Assembly (NCBI GenBank): GCA_025024175.1
Contig: QCXZ01000137.1
Coordinates: 77,996,680 to 78,060,679, forward strand
DNA: 64,000 nucleotides
Direction: 5' to 3'
From: Rhyzopertha dominica
Taxonomy: Eukaryota; Arthropoda; Insecta; Coleoptera; Bostrichidae
Shown here one piece after another: positions 1 to 11,560 of the stretch. The notes under the pieces are model-generated. The model was not told the DNA's origin, searched no databases, and saw only the letters and a program-made list of their open reading frames with translations. Position 1 is the stretch's first letter. The number at the start of each line of letters is the position of its first letter. A program made the translations under genes and the position numbers.

Positions 1-93
1 AAAACATAATAGTGAGTGAAAACCTGTAAATACTGTTTGAAGCTTGAAACATTTCTCGTCTCAGTTTGAACTATTCCAAAACTCGAATTATAC

Positions 94-860
94 ATGGGAC
101 ATATTTGGGAAGGAAAATGTTTTACTGTAAAACATTTTTGTGAAATTAGGACCATACGACAGTGTATGATATTATTAGAAGAATATGCGAAGGAAAATAT
201 CACATTCATTGTGAGCAATATTCTTAAAGCAAAAAGCGTGACGCTTAGAAAAGCAAAGCATGCACCAAATGTAGCCAAAAGCAGTTAGGAGAGCAACGAA
301 GTAAACTGCCAAAATTGCGAGAAACTCATTTGAAACCTTCTATTGTTATTATCGACGATGAGTCTTATTTCACACTAGACGGCAGTGTTGCAGCGGGAAG
401 CAACAAGTACTATTTTAAGGAAGGTAATAAAGTGCCCAATGAAAAAAGCTAGTTCCCTTCATCAAAAAAATCGCAATACAGCACATACACTTTTTGGCTA
501 GACATGGCAACAGCTCGTTATGGCACTCAAACAACTGAGACTTTTCACCAAGAGCATATAAATTAATATAATATTTTATTAATATAATATAGTAATAATA
601 TTCCGTTTGTAGGTAATGTTCTTAATGTGCCTCAATAGAGACCGATTGAGAGATTTTTGGCCCTACTAAAAGAATAGGTATATGACGGAGGATGGAAGCA
701 AGAATAAATGAAAAACTAGGGTGAAGAATTCTCAGCAAACATTTTGAAACATGTATGTCTAGAATCTTTACAAAAGTGAGATTAGCGACTGATTATGAGA
801 CGAACTATGTTTTAAACAATTAATCTTTTCGTAAATGCTATCATTTGAATCAGTTTCCTA
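94..860 (+). pseudogene. Tc1/mariner-superfamily (maT-like) transposase remnant
   Basis: This is a decayed DDE transposase, spread over several frames. A helix-turn-helix-like start (VKHF at about 130) is followed, near 340-400, by the catalytic block IDDESYFTLDGS and a NKYYF stretch. A FWLDMATARYGTQTTE block lies near 490-540, and near 625-690 come NVPQ, RPIERF and VYDGGW. This motif order is that of insect IS630/mariner transposases of the maT (DD37D-like) type. Stops and frameshifts occur throughout, and an AT-rich stretch at 565-600 interrupts the link between the second catalytic block and the RPIE block. No terminal repeats are visible, and the left end may lie outside the window. The superfamily is clear; the subfamily is inferred. 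Confidence 0.7.
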
Positions 861-1009
861 ACCAGTAGTTTAAAGAATAAACTCATTATTTTAGCAAAAT
901 GGAATATCGTCAAAATACTATGTTGTCAAATCATCTCAATTGTAAACCGGTATTTCTTTAGTTATGGGTAGAGGCCCATCACCGTAAGATATTAATAATA
1001 ATTCTGTAA

Positions 1010-3020
1010 ATGCTGCAGTAGTGAGAGAAAAAAAGGCCTATTTGAAGCATTGTTTTCAGAGGCAAAGCCTTAATGATTTTTGGAAACAGATAACAGATTT
1101 ACAAATTAAATCTAAAAAATGTTTTCCATACCTAGTAATTTGACAAATGTTAATGAAATCAAGAACTATTTCGTTGATAGTGTTCCTAATATATCATTAC
1201 GAGGTACTTCTTATACACACTTTTATTCAAACTCAATAAAGAGCTCTGTTTCTCAAAATTCTGAATTTCAAGGTTGTGGATGAGACTGACATACTGCGCA
1301 TCATATCTTCAATTAAAACTAAAGCTCTGGGCACTCACCAAATCAATATAAATATGATTAAACTGTGTGTTCTATACCTGTTGCCCATTGTGGTGCATAT
1401 TATCAATTTTTGTATAAATCACTCTGTGTTTCCAGACTGCTGGAAACGGGCGTTGGTAGTACCGTTGCCAAAAAATAAAGAAACCACTGTTACTGAAAGA
1501 TTTGTGGCCCATTAGCTTGTTACCAACTTTATCAAAGTTGTCGGAGCGTGTTATAGCTATGCAACTGCAGGCTCGTATGATTAAACAAAATAATCTGCCG
1601 AATAATCAGTCTGGTTTTAGAGCGGGGTATAACTGTAATACGGCTCTTATTAAAATTATATATGACATAGTGACTGAAACTGATAAAGGGAAACTTATTG
1701 TTTTAATATTTCTCGATTACTCAAAGATCTTTGACATGATTTCGCACAAAACTCTATTGTGTATTCTGCATTACATTGGTCTCAGTAAAATGGCAATTCA
1801 ATTGTTGGCAAGTTATTTAAGCAATCGTTCTCAGGTGGTGACACTGAATAAAAATGTGTCCCGCGTGAGATACGTTAGCAGAGGTGTACCGCAAGGTTCT
1901 GTTTTAGGTCCTATATTATTTATAATATACTTCGTATTTTGAGTCCCTTATAAAGTCATGTAACTTGCATTGCTACGCAGATGATTTATACATGTTTTGA
2001 CTTGATAAATATAGAGTCTGCATGTCGTGATGTCAACAAAGATCTGTCTAGGCTGTATGATATATCATGGGCTCATGGCTTACTGTTGAACCGTTGAAGT
2101 CAAATGTTATAATTTTTGGCCGTAAGCGTGACAGACTTGCGTCAAAAGACACAATTGATATACAAATTAATGGAAATTCAAGTCCAATAACTGATGTTGC
2201 AAAAAATTGGGGTGTGTATATTAATTCTGATCCTCGTTTTGGCACTCACGTTTCTAAGACTTTACAGAAAGCTTATTACACCTTAAAGCGTATTTATAAA
2301 AACTGTTCACTTTTGCAAGGAAACATGGAAAAGATCTTAACGAATAGTCTAGTTGTTTCACAATTCGACTACTGTGACTCGGTGTATGGTCCGTGCCTAA
2401 GAGCTATTCATACAATTAGGATTCAAAGGTTGCAAAATGCTTGCTTTAGGCTCATCTATGGTGTAAGAAAATATAATCAGATATCTCATAAGATACCCGA
2501 GCTTGGTTGGTTGAACATGTCAAACCGGAGATTGTCGCGTGCTTCTTGTCTATTGCATAGGATTTTACTCGACAGAAGACTATCATATCTGTGTAATAAA
2601 ATTCGTTTTCGCACCGATATCCATCATCTGAACCTGAGGCATAGGGAGTTGATAGATATCAGTCATGTTACACTGAGATGGGTAAACGACGTTTTCTTTA
2701 TGAATGTGTTTCGTTTTATAACTCTTTGCCTTAGAGCATTAGGCAGTGTACTCTTTTATGTTTTCGAAAACATTTGCATAAATATTTGCTTGGGGCACAA
2801 GTCAGTCAGTCTTGAACAAAATAAATTTAAAATTACAATGTTTAACTGGGTGCTGGCGTGCATTTGGGTGTCCCGATTAGAGCAGTTTCATGTAGTATGA
2901 ATCTATTCTTTTTTCACCTAGGGGTTAAGTGGGAGAACAACCGCAGCTTTTCATATGAGGGCTGTTGGCTGAACTTCGCCCCCAATGTACTGTATATTTT
3001 GATAATAATAATAATTTATT
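1010..3020 (+). pseudogene. Non-LTR retrotransposon reverse transcriptase (CR1/Jockey group), 5' truncated
   Basis: The remnant starts in the linker before the reverse transcriptase: a FWKQI block and an NVNEIKNYFVDSV block lie near 1080-1180. The RT follows in shifting frames: DETDILRIISSIKTKALG (1276), PISLLPTLSK (1505), NQSGFRAGYN, LDYSKIFD (about 1720), GVPQGSVLGPIL (about 1885) and CYADD (about 1972). The RT C-terminal part runs from 2067 to about 2900 (NVIIFGRKRD, the thumb, FDYCDSVYGPCL and RLQNACFRLIYG). The endonuclease and ORF1 are gone. A short 3' region ends in a TAA repeat at about 3001-3016, marking the element's end. Frameshifts near 1500, 1940 and 2060 make it a dead copy. The absence of RNase H and the microsatellite-like tail fit the CR1/Jockey superfamily. 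Confidence 0.85.
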
Positions 3021-3726
3021 AGTTTTTATTATGCATCTTTCTTTGTTTTTCAAACTCAGTGAAATGATCGCCCAAAATAAGATAGCAGACCCTTTCGCAA
3101 CACCTCCCCGCTGTAGTCACACGANAGCACATCCCCTGCAGTCGCCGACGGCTTAGAAACTATTTAATATAACATAAGATAAAAAGCGCCCATGCATGTA
3201 TAAACAATGGGGTGTTCTCATTGCTAGGAGCCCCGGAGCAATCCATTATGTAAGGATGAAAAGAAAATTCAATCTGCATGACGGGTTCCGCCCTTCTGCT
3301 CTGACAGGCCGTGATTACGCATTCAACAACCTGACCCGAGACCGGGGTATCTGACCTTACCGCGGCAGCTCATGTGAGTCACTTGTGTAAGTGACATGTA
3401 TAACAAGTTCTTTTTAAGTTTTACACTCATTCCGAGTTGTGAACGGCCGCGAGGTAAAATATTAATATGAACATCAGCTCCCGAGCCTTTTGAAGTCACG
3501 TACAGCTGATGGGCTCACTAAAATGCCCGCCTCTCCGCAGGGAATTACGGCCCAGACTTTGATTAGTGACTTCGAATTCAGGGGTGTATCGAAATCGATG
3601 GCAGCTTTTCCATAAACACAGCAAGAATCTTGAATACTATACGCCTTACGCAAAGCACTTGCAAGTTGCCAGTTTATAGATATCACCTATAATTTTTGTT
3701 TAAATCAAAGTAATGTGACCCAAATA
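3021..3726. other. Intergenic stretch, no gene recognised
   Basis: No credible coding region on either strand. Open frames here, such as minus-strand 3474-3686, match no family I know. The stretch lies between a LINE tail and a Tc1-type element. There is one N at 3125. Confidence 0.5.
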
Positions 3727-5151
3727 CAGGGTGTGAATTGACGTGACGAAATTAAAAATATAACTCAAAATACATTCTCATAGCCAATGTGGTTATTTTA
3801 CATAATGGTATTATTTTAAAAATAAATTGGGAATCCATGCCGGCTATGCGCTATGGTTCCTGTCACTGTATTTATTAAAAGTCAAAATGTATTGAAATGA
3901 TGAAAAAAATGGTTGATTTTGATTTATGGTGGATGCAAGAAAAATGCTTCCTCTGCTGCCCTTTTATACAGACAACGTTTTCCAAATAGAAGAGCTCCTA
4001 CTGACATAATTTTCAAAAGACTTGAATTAACTTTAAGGACAAACTGGCCACCACTGAAAAAGTCAAGAGAAAGAACAGCAACAGGCCCTAAAAATAAAAT
4101 TAGAGTATTGCAAATGATTGACGAAAATCCTCATATTAGTCAAAGGGTAGTTTCAAGAGCAACCGGTATTAGTCTGTCTTCAGTACACCGAATAATTAAA
4201 GGCAATCAATTTCATCCGTATCACTCGCAATTGGTTCAGGCCTTAAAGGAGACAGATTATCCTAGAAGACTGGCTTTTTGTAACTTTTTTCGGGAACACC
4301 AAAATTTGAATGTGAGATTTTATGACAACATTTGCTTCTCAGGTGAAGCAAGATTTTCTAATAATAGCGGAGTTAACAAACATAACATGCATTATTACGG
4401 GCAAGAAAATCCACGTTGGATTCGAGAAGGACATTTTCAAACTATCTACTCGATGGTGCTGGTGCTGAATATTGGGGAATCAAACAGTTGGGCCTTTTTT
4501 TCGCGATAGTTTAACGGCAATACTTATCTAAATTTTTTAAGAAACATTTTAACGGTACTCCTCCAAAATGCAATGAGTAAGACAAGATCTATGGTTCAAA
4601 CAAGATGGGGCACCTGCGCATTATCATAGAATAGTGCGAAATTATCTTGATTTGGTTTTGCCTTACCGATGGATAGGAAGAGGTTCAATTAATCCTTGCC
4701 CACCGAGAAGCCCGGATCTTACTCCTTTGGATTTTTTCTCTGGGGAATGATAATAGAGCGAGTATACCAAACACGACTTGAAAGTGTAGAACATTTAGAA
4801 AATAAAATACGTGATGCATGTAGATCCATCGCTCCAGAAATGTTAATGCATGTTAAAAGATCGTTTTGGGCACGAATTTAAGCTTGTGAAAACAGCGGAG
4901 GGCGACATTTTGAGCATTTATTACATTAATGTTATTGAATAACCATTTTTTAAAAAATAAAATTTGTTTTGCAATACCAAATTTACTTAAAGCAAATAAT
5001 TGAAGTTTATGTCAAAATTTACGAATATATACGGCCCTCTACGTTTTATATTTCTTAAGATGATGAACAATTATCAATGTCACCTCCGCAAATGTATTTT
5101 GGGTTGCATTTGTAATTTCATCAGCGTCATTATCATTCGTGAAACATCCTG
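3727..5151 (+). mobile_element. Tc1/mariner-type DNA transposon with TIRs and TA target site
   Basis: The left end (TA at 3725-3726, then CAGGGTG) and the right end (CATCCTG at 5145-5151, then TA at 5152-5153) are imperfect inverted repeats. Beyond the termini the arms share a TGACG block, a GAAATTA block and a CAAAATACATT block over about 60-70 bp. The TA flanks are the expected target duplication of this superfamily. The interior holds a broken transposase. The length of 1425 bp is close to normal for a single-gene Tc1/mariner element. Confidence 0.7.
3904..4929 (+). pseudogene. Tc1-like transposase, DUF4817-type, frameshifted
   Basis: This is the transposase of the 3727-5151 element. It opens with the DUF4817-like helix-turn-helix region (IYGGCKKNASSAALLYRQRF then PNRRAP). 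A second HTH follows (NPHISQRVVSRATGIS), then HPYHSQLVQALKETDYPRR and FCNFF. The first catalytic block is altered (ICFSGEARFSNN, where FTDEA is usual). Frames then change: WFKQDGAPAHYHR near 4590-4630, RWIGRGS near 4670, and PPRSPDLTPLDFF near 4700-4735 carries the third acidic position. The tail ends near 4929. Frameshifts near 3913, 4500 and 4735 plus the lost aspartate of the first block make it inactive. The same transposase type recurs at 13335, 51650 and 59290. Confidence 0.8.
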
Positions 5152-5959
5152 TATGTAAATCTAATAGATAACTATACGATAATCATTTCAATACAGGGTG
5201 GATGCCTGCGGTTTCCACAATATTAGATAATAACCATTTTTCACTAGCGTTGATGTAAGAAGATATATTTCTTTTTGTAAAAAAGCTATAAATAAATAAA
5301 TTATAAAAATCGATGAAGAGGAATTTACTATATTTTTAGCATGAACTCACTAAATAGATAAATTTTGTCATTTTCGTACAATAACATGGATGTCAGTATC
5401 TACTCTGTATTGTTTGTGTTGATATCTAATATGTCATTAAATTGTTTAGTTTGATAGATCGATCACGTCAAGAGATCTAAAGTACTAAGTAAACATTGCC
5501 TAATCAATACCAAAGAATCAAATTTACCGAACAGTCCAGGATAAATTTCTGTCAGAATAATAAGGGCAAGCATTCTGGCAAATAGGTTAGCTTTCCTAGG
5601 GTTTGTATTATATATAAAGTCATCAAGTATGCGAGCTGAATTACAACTGATCACACTTAGGCAATAAAACTTTACCATAAGTTAATAAATTTAATTTTAC
5701 ACATGTGAAGTGCTGGTAATCGCACTCTTGCAGGTTTTACGTCTTCTGCAGTTTTTCATTAATTTGTTTAAGTTACTTTACCACTAGTAGTAAATAATAA
5801 TAGTAATAATTGCTAAATCTTTAACGCTAGATATCCTACTAAGAATTACATTATTAAAATGATAATGATACATTAGTGGATTAAGTTTGCGAGTAATTTA
5901 TATAACACTACATTTAGAAAGAATTAAATAAAGACAATTAGATGAACACCACTAAGAAA
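5152..5959. other. AT-rich intergenic stretch, nothing recognised
   Basis: No family signature is visible on either strand. Short open frames, such as minus-strand 5463-5678, look random. Confidence 0.45.
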
Positions 5960-6130
5960 TACTATCTAGGCTATGCTACAACCCGAACGAATCTTCTGTT
6001 GCATTGATACATGAAAATAGCTTCAGGTTATCAGCGAATAGTAGGTTTTTACAATCACTGATATACAATGAAAACAGCAACGGACCCAGATTGGACCCTT
6101 GAGGCGGGCCGAAGATAGCTTTGCAGATAA
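5960..6130 (-). pseudogene. Short non-LTR reverse transcriptase fragment
   Basis: On the minus strand about 50 codons read GPPQGSNLGPLLFSLYISD followed by LLFADNLKLF. These are RT motif 4 (normally GVPQGS) and the catalytic YADD box, here FADN. The wording matches the family found at 24813, 28890, 34720 and 38650. No tail or other domain is preserved. The second catalytic aspartate has become asparagine, so the fragment is inert. Confidence 0.65.
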
Positions 6131-8335
6131 GAGATATGGAAGACAGGGGCGTAATCCTTTTGCACGATAAAGCTTGATCACATAATCACAGTTTGCGTTC
6201 TGTTTCTCCAGTGGAAAGTAGAATTTCGTGAAGTCCGATTTATCGCCTTGGAGGGATAAAAGCCCTGCAACTGCATATGCGCTCCAACTGCTGAAACAAA
6301 AAAGGCGTATTTAACGACACTGCCGAAACGATGGCAACGTGTTTTGGATATGCAAGGGGATTATATAGACCGTCTTTATGGCAATTTTTAAAAATATATG
6401 CTTCGTTTGCGAGTTGAGTTGTTGTTGTGTGCAAGAATTTTGACATGATTCTCGTATTAAGATATAAACGTGTTTCCTGTACAAACATTGTTCAAAAGGT
6501 TAAAAGAGGCACGATACTGTTTTATATCACACCAGAAGCATTACTACTTTTGACAGTTCAATTGCTTATGCCCAAACACGTTAACCATTTCCCTTCTAAA
6601 AGTCTCCACATGCATAATAATCAAATGTGGGAAGCCGCATTCAGAGGTTTCGCTTATGTGCAGGATTTTTCCATTTCTGCGTTTTACAGCACGCTTAAGC
6701 GTACAGCTTTTAACAAGTTGTATATCCTACAGCCTGTATTAAATATAATTATTTAAGTTAAGTCTATGCCAGCGCATTCACAAGACTAATTACCCATAAA
6801 TTATGGCATAAAACACTCGCCTTTTGATCCTGGGGAACATAAATAAACGTCAGCATGTCAGTCACAACAAGTAAAGGTAGACGAACTAAGTCTTTTGCAA
6901 CGTTTTATTGCCGCGCTCAGCGACGTTTCAGCGGAAAGAATGGTAAATCTCACAACTGTGTCTTCATAAATAATGTAATCCCTACGCAAGAGGCTTTTAT
7001 GACAGCCTGTGAAATATGTAGGTAACAGTTCCCCGTAGTTAATGGCCTGAAATAACAGCACTATACAAGATACGGCGTTCATGTCGGACAGGAAATGAGA
7101 CAATCAGAAAATGCGAATCCTGAAACCTCATCATGCATCAGGTCATAACATGGATAAAATTGTCGCCGTTTAAGCATGAACTAGGCATATTTAATATAAG
7201 GGCAGTTTTGTCATTAAAAACAAGTACTCGTTAATTTCATCTATAACATTGTAAACTCTAAAGAACATGCAACACAATCTTGTTGACTCCCCTCCCTTTA
7301 ATAATTTTCTTGGTTACACAGAGATCATGTTATCACGTCCCATTGTAAAGAGACTAGGTATATTGCCAGGTGCTGAAATGAAATAGGATTATCTTAATTC
7401 GCTTCTCGGTAGGTAACTTATTAAAATATAGTCTGAATCAGTCCACAGGCAATTTCTCAGAAGGTACTATAATATTGGTAATCCTTGTGTAGACACCTAT
7501 TGTGGACAGTACTGTTTGCCTCATGTAGCTTATGAAAATATGATAGCAGACAAATGTGAACATCTCTATTCCTGTTTACTATGACGAAAGGTGCTGTAAG
7601 GTATTGGGTTGGTAATTTTATTACTCCATACTATCCGTGTTCAGCTGATAAAATTAACAAATTATACTTTGCACAAAGAAATCATTTTCGTTAGAAATCC
7701 AAAGCGTCCAAAATATAAAATAAGATGTTATCCTTTTAAAAATCAACATTAATGTTTATAGTTGTTTTAGGGATACAATACAATTTGCACTTCAAAATTA
7801 AATGTACTTATTAACGAAAGAGTAGAAGTTACAAAACAACATTTAGTTCGGGAAAATACAGAAGCACAATGGTATACTACAGTCCGTTTACCTATAGCTT
7901 TCGAACAACTTTGTTCACAGAATATTTCTTTTCATGCAGTTCAGTAAACAATGCAGTTTTTGGAAGAGACACATGCAAAATTATATATACACATTCAGCC
8001 TACAACCTCAAGGCGTGGTTAAGGTTTCATTTGCATATCCGGCTAATTCTACACCTTTTGTGGCGAAAAAACGTCCAGATAGGTTTATTAATAATCCCGA
8101 CCATGTAGATATAATGAATATTTTGTGTTTATTCGAACTCATGACCATAGGGAAACAGCCAGTGTTCGTTTATATGCCAAATATATTTAGCCTTCAATTT
8201 TTGTGCGTTTTATAAGCGTAATTTAAGTAGTATTAAATTTTTCGAAGAAGCACATATCCTACCTTCAATAGCTCCTGGTGATATATGCCTAGTGCATAAT
8301 AAATGCTTCAAATTTGGGTATTTATCAATTTTTCT
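6131..8335. other. Intergenic, no gene recognised
   Basis: Several open frames of 60-110 codons occur (6240-6488 minus, 6427-6756 plus, 7869-8215 plus). None shows a family motif, and those at 7869 and 7934 overlap in different frames. I treat the region as non-coding or as ancient transposon debris. Confidence 0.4.
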
Positions 8336-8340
8336 TTCAG

Positions 8341-8890
8341 AAATGCCGCGAAAATATGCCAGAAAGTCTCATATTAAGAAGGAAGAGGGATTTGGAAACA
8401 GCCAAAAATAAAGTAAAAAACAAAATACTCAGAAGACGGCTGAAAACATCAAATTTGGAGTACCTTTGGGTTAACCAACGGTTTTACTGGTAAACCATAA
8501 TAAAAAAAAAATCCAGAAAGCAGGTTTTGCCCCTTCTCCAACGTGTGTGGCATGGCACCCAATTTTGCCAGAAAGTTAAACGTGGAAGCAAAGTTTTACC
8601 AGAAAGGCCAACTTAGTGATATGGATGGAATACATTGGTTTTACTTATTTCTGGAGCGACATCCAAATAAGGAAATCAGAAAGACTTTCTTCCGGACGAA
8701 CAAAAGGGATGAATCGTGAAGAAGTGAACCAATTTTTTAATTTGCTGTATAACATGGATGAAAGAAGTATATAGATTAACAAGAAGCCAGAGAAAATTGT
8801 GGCTCAGAAGAGCAGCAAAAGTGTACACGTAATAATATCCAAGGAAAAGGATGAAAATGTATCTGTTCTTAAAGTTGCAAGCAACAATCT
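8341..8890 (+). pseudogene. pogo/jerky (CENP-B-like) transposase, N-terminal remnant
   Basis: It begins with MPRKYARKSHIKK, the start usual in pogo/Tigger-type transposases. Then come a degraded HTH region and, near 8640-8700, a LERHPNKEIRKTF block (normally FLKRHPNLSLRKPE) followed by EVNQFFNLLYNMDERS near 8720-8765. The YNMDE block is the first catalytic motif of the DDE_1 fold. KPEKIVA follows at about 8785. Stops and frame changes are frequent. The C-terminal part of the same gene type lies at 10740-11560, so the two pieces are probably one element split by the 9022-10680 debris. Confidence 0.65.
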
Positions 8891-9021
8891 ATATATGAGA
8901 CACATTATACGAACATTCGATTACCGCTCACAATGGTTTACAAGTATTACCTGATGCTCTCGTAAATAACAGACGGGTTCGGCACGTTCCACTGTTTTGC
9001 AGCGGAGTGGACCGTCTCCAA

Positions 9022-9423
9022 AAAAACTGCCGAAAGGGTAGAAATAATTTTTTTTAGGCTTAAGTAAGGACAATTTTTATTGTAATTGCAAGACAATAAA
9101 TTTTGTTAAAAAAAGTCCAAAATATTCCATTTTATAAGCCACTTGCTACAATGCACTTGTTGACCCACTACCCCGTCAATGGGTAAGAAATAGTAAAACT
9201 AATTGCATGGCAAGACTCCTTGTGTAATGAGCTTTTAAATGATGTATCGTAAGATGGGTAGTTTCATTTAAAATTTTTGAAGGGGTATCTACCCCGCTAA
9301 GAGGGTAAGCGCTATCCTTTAAAAACTTATCTCAAAAGTTGTCCCCCTGCAAACAAAAGTTTACCTGTCTTTGCAAAATTTTAAATTTTTCTTCTATTTA
9401 AAGTTATTTAAAAAAATCACCTG
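9022..9423 (+). repeat. Deletion derivative: transposase start fused to a long TIR
   Basis: The first 28 bases match the transposase N-terminus of the element at 12745-14966 (position 13343 on). The match passes straight into a copy of that element's terminal repeat (TAAGGACAA, ACCCCGTCAA, GTTGTCCCCCTGCAAAC) and ends in TCACCTG at 9423. The interior between these parts is missing, as in an internally deleted, MITE-like copy. Its left arm is not present. Near its end it also lacks about 14 bp that both arms of the intact copy carry. Confidence 0.7.
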
Positions 9424-9479
9424 ATATTTTAAAGTTTTATAGCATATAAACATACCAAGTGCAATATTTTTTACTTATT

Positions 9480-10170
9480 CAGTCATACCTACATATACGC
9501 CTATATTTAGCCACTTATTGAGAGGCGTTTGTGACAAACACATTTCGTAGGGCAACTGGTCAAACAGATTATTGCTGATTTTAAACTGATTATCATTGCG
9601 ATATGAATGCGGAAGTGTTTGAAAATTGGTTCAAAGACATTTTATTGCCCAAATTGCCACCAAACGGCGTCATAGTAATGGACAATGCTAGTTACCATTC
9701 GGAGCAATTAGATAAATCCAAACACAACAACTAATAAGGCAACCATTCAAGAGTTTGTAAGAAAGGAAGACTACACAAAAAAAACAATTGTTGGAAGTGT
9801 TTGGCACAATAAATTATTCGAAGAAATTTAAAATTGACAATCTCGCTTCTGAACGTGGANACATCATTCTACGATTACCCCCATATCATTGCATTTTCAA
9901 CCTCATTGAAATGATATGGGGGCAGCTGAAATAAATAATTCGACGAGGGAANACCGGTGGCAAATTTAGCAATGAAATGCTGCTAAAAATTAGNCACGAA
10001 ACTGAAATAACAAGTGTGGATGCATGGAGAAATTCAGTGCGGCATATACTGGACATTGAAAATCGGTACAGAGGGAATCATGTACAAGAATTAATAATAG
10101 AAGTTAATCGTGATTTTAGCAGTGAAAGTGATAGTGAGTAATTTATTAACAAGCTGTAATGAACATAATC
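9480..10170 (+). pseudogene. IS630/Tc1-like transposase with LPPYHC motif, C-terminal half
   Basis: The frame reads DYHCDMNAEVFENWF, then LLPKLPPNGVIVMDNASYHS near 9640-9700, the second catalytic aspartate block. After a frameshift, ILRLPPYHCIFNLIEMIWGQ follows near 9869-9925 and carries the final acidic residue (usual form LPPYHCxFNPIE). This is a widespread insect transposase of the IS630/Tc1/mariner superfamily. The first catalytic block is absent, the frame is broken, and three Ns (9860, 9952, 9994) fall inside. A second copy lies on the minus strand at 49545-50290. Confidence 0.75.
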
Positions 10171-10559
10171 GATAACGTGTATAAATTTTATTGTGCACAA
10201 TTGTATTTTTTTCTAACAAATGTAAATAATTTTCTACTTACTAATCTGTATGTTTTTATATTAAATTTGTATAAATTCGTTATGACATGCAAAGGCTTTT
10301 ATTTTATACATCGGAAGATTTCAACCCAATAAAGTATCACATAAAAATAGATCGCGGGTCGCGCCAGTTAGCATCAGGTCTGCATTAAATAAAATTTGTT
10401 ATAAAAGCTTCTATGTTTTATTGATTGCTAACTGACAAATTTCAAAAATTTATAGTGGAAAAGTTAAAATTTGAGCCAACAAGATTTTTTTGAATACGGC
10501 CCATTTAGGAACTTTGAAGCGTGCCACTAATGGCAATAGTTTAGAACGGCCGACCATAA

Positions 10560-10680
10560 GGTTGTAACAACCCTCATTTACAATACAATAGTTTACGACG
10601 GCCGACCATCGATTTGTAAAACCCTCTGCATAAGTCAGTCCATAGATCGTTGCTTGATACTTTACTTGCACCAATACCCC
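10560..10680 (-). pseudogene. Fragment of the LPPYHC transposase family, C-terminal end
   Basis: A block at 10608-10656 is nearly identical to 49540-49590, the extreme C-terminus of the minus-strand transposase at 49545-50290 (protein words ATIY, LCRG). Only about 30-40 codons remain. The two sites share the motif CTCTGCATAAGTCAGTC and differ by small indels beyond it. I infer a truncated sister copy. Confidence 0.5.
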
Positions 10681-10739
10681 TTTCTAATTTTGAAAAGAGT
10701 GCGAAAAAACAGCTTAGCTATAGAGGCGTGGTACTACAC

Positions 10740-11560
10740 ATATGTGAACAAGCAATCTTCTTTTATAAACCCTGACCTATTTTTAAAATGGATTAATGAG
10801 ATATTTGCTTGAATTTGCGGAAGGAAATATAAGATATTGCCTCTTTACTTATCTAGTCATACCACGCCAGCTCTTCAGCCACTAGATAGATCTTTCTTTA
10901 AACCGTTAAAATCTCCATTTCAAGGCCAAAACGGAAAGACACATGTTTTCAAGAAAAGAGAAAAATATCAACAGGCATATCATTGGAAAGCTTATCCGGT
11001 CATGCTTGGAACAAGGCAACAACAATTTCAAATGCAACGTCAGTATTTGGAGCTTCTGGGAATTACTCTTTCAATAGGAATGCCATACCTGACTATTTTT
11101 TCAATATCACATTTAATGATACCCTCGACATAAGCTGAAATCATGATATAGTTCCGGAGGAGAAGTTCTTTGAAATGATCATCAAAATTTAGCGAGAAAG
11201 GTTGAACCTCGAGTCCAATTTATTCAAGAATTACTGATACAAGAAACTTTAGAAGAAAAGCATCATGGTAACGAAGAGAAGATCTCTTCGCATTCTCACC
11301 CTCAAATCCCAGGAACTTCCAAAGAAACTCCTTCAAAGCTGTTGTCAGATATTGCTCCAGTACCCCGAATTGTAAATAAGGTTCATAAAAGGAAACAATC
11401 GGCTATAATCCTTACAGTTGAAAGGAAAAAAAAGAAATTGAAACACTAACGGAATGAATAAAAATAATGACCAGACTGATGATGACGATTCTGATTGTGT
11501 GGAATGCTTTGAAAACTATTCGGTTACAAGACAAACAGTGGATTGGATCACACTGGCTAA
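10740..11560 (+). pseudogene. pogo/jerky transposase, C-terminal remnant
   Basis: The sequence reads SSFINPDLFLKWINEIF near 10755-10810. From 10837 comes LYLSSHTTPALQPLDRSFF then KPLK, the characteristic LPxHTTxxLQPLD block of DDE_1 (jerky/pogo) transposases. Frames shifted by one base then give a run typical of these proteins (KATTISNA-like, then NRNAIP-like near 11060). The segment between KWINEIF and LYLSSHTT, which should carry the LLxDNH catalytic block, is missing. With 8341-8890 this makes one dismembered element. Confidence 0.7.
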
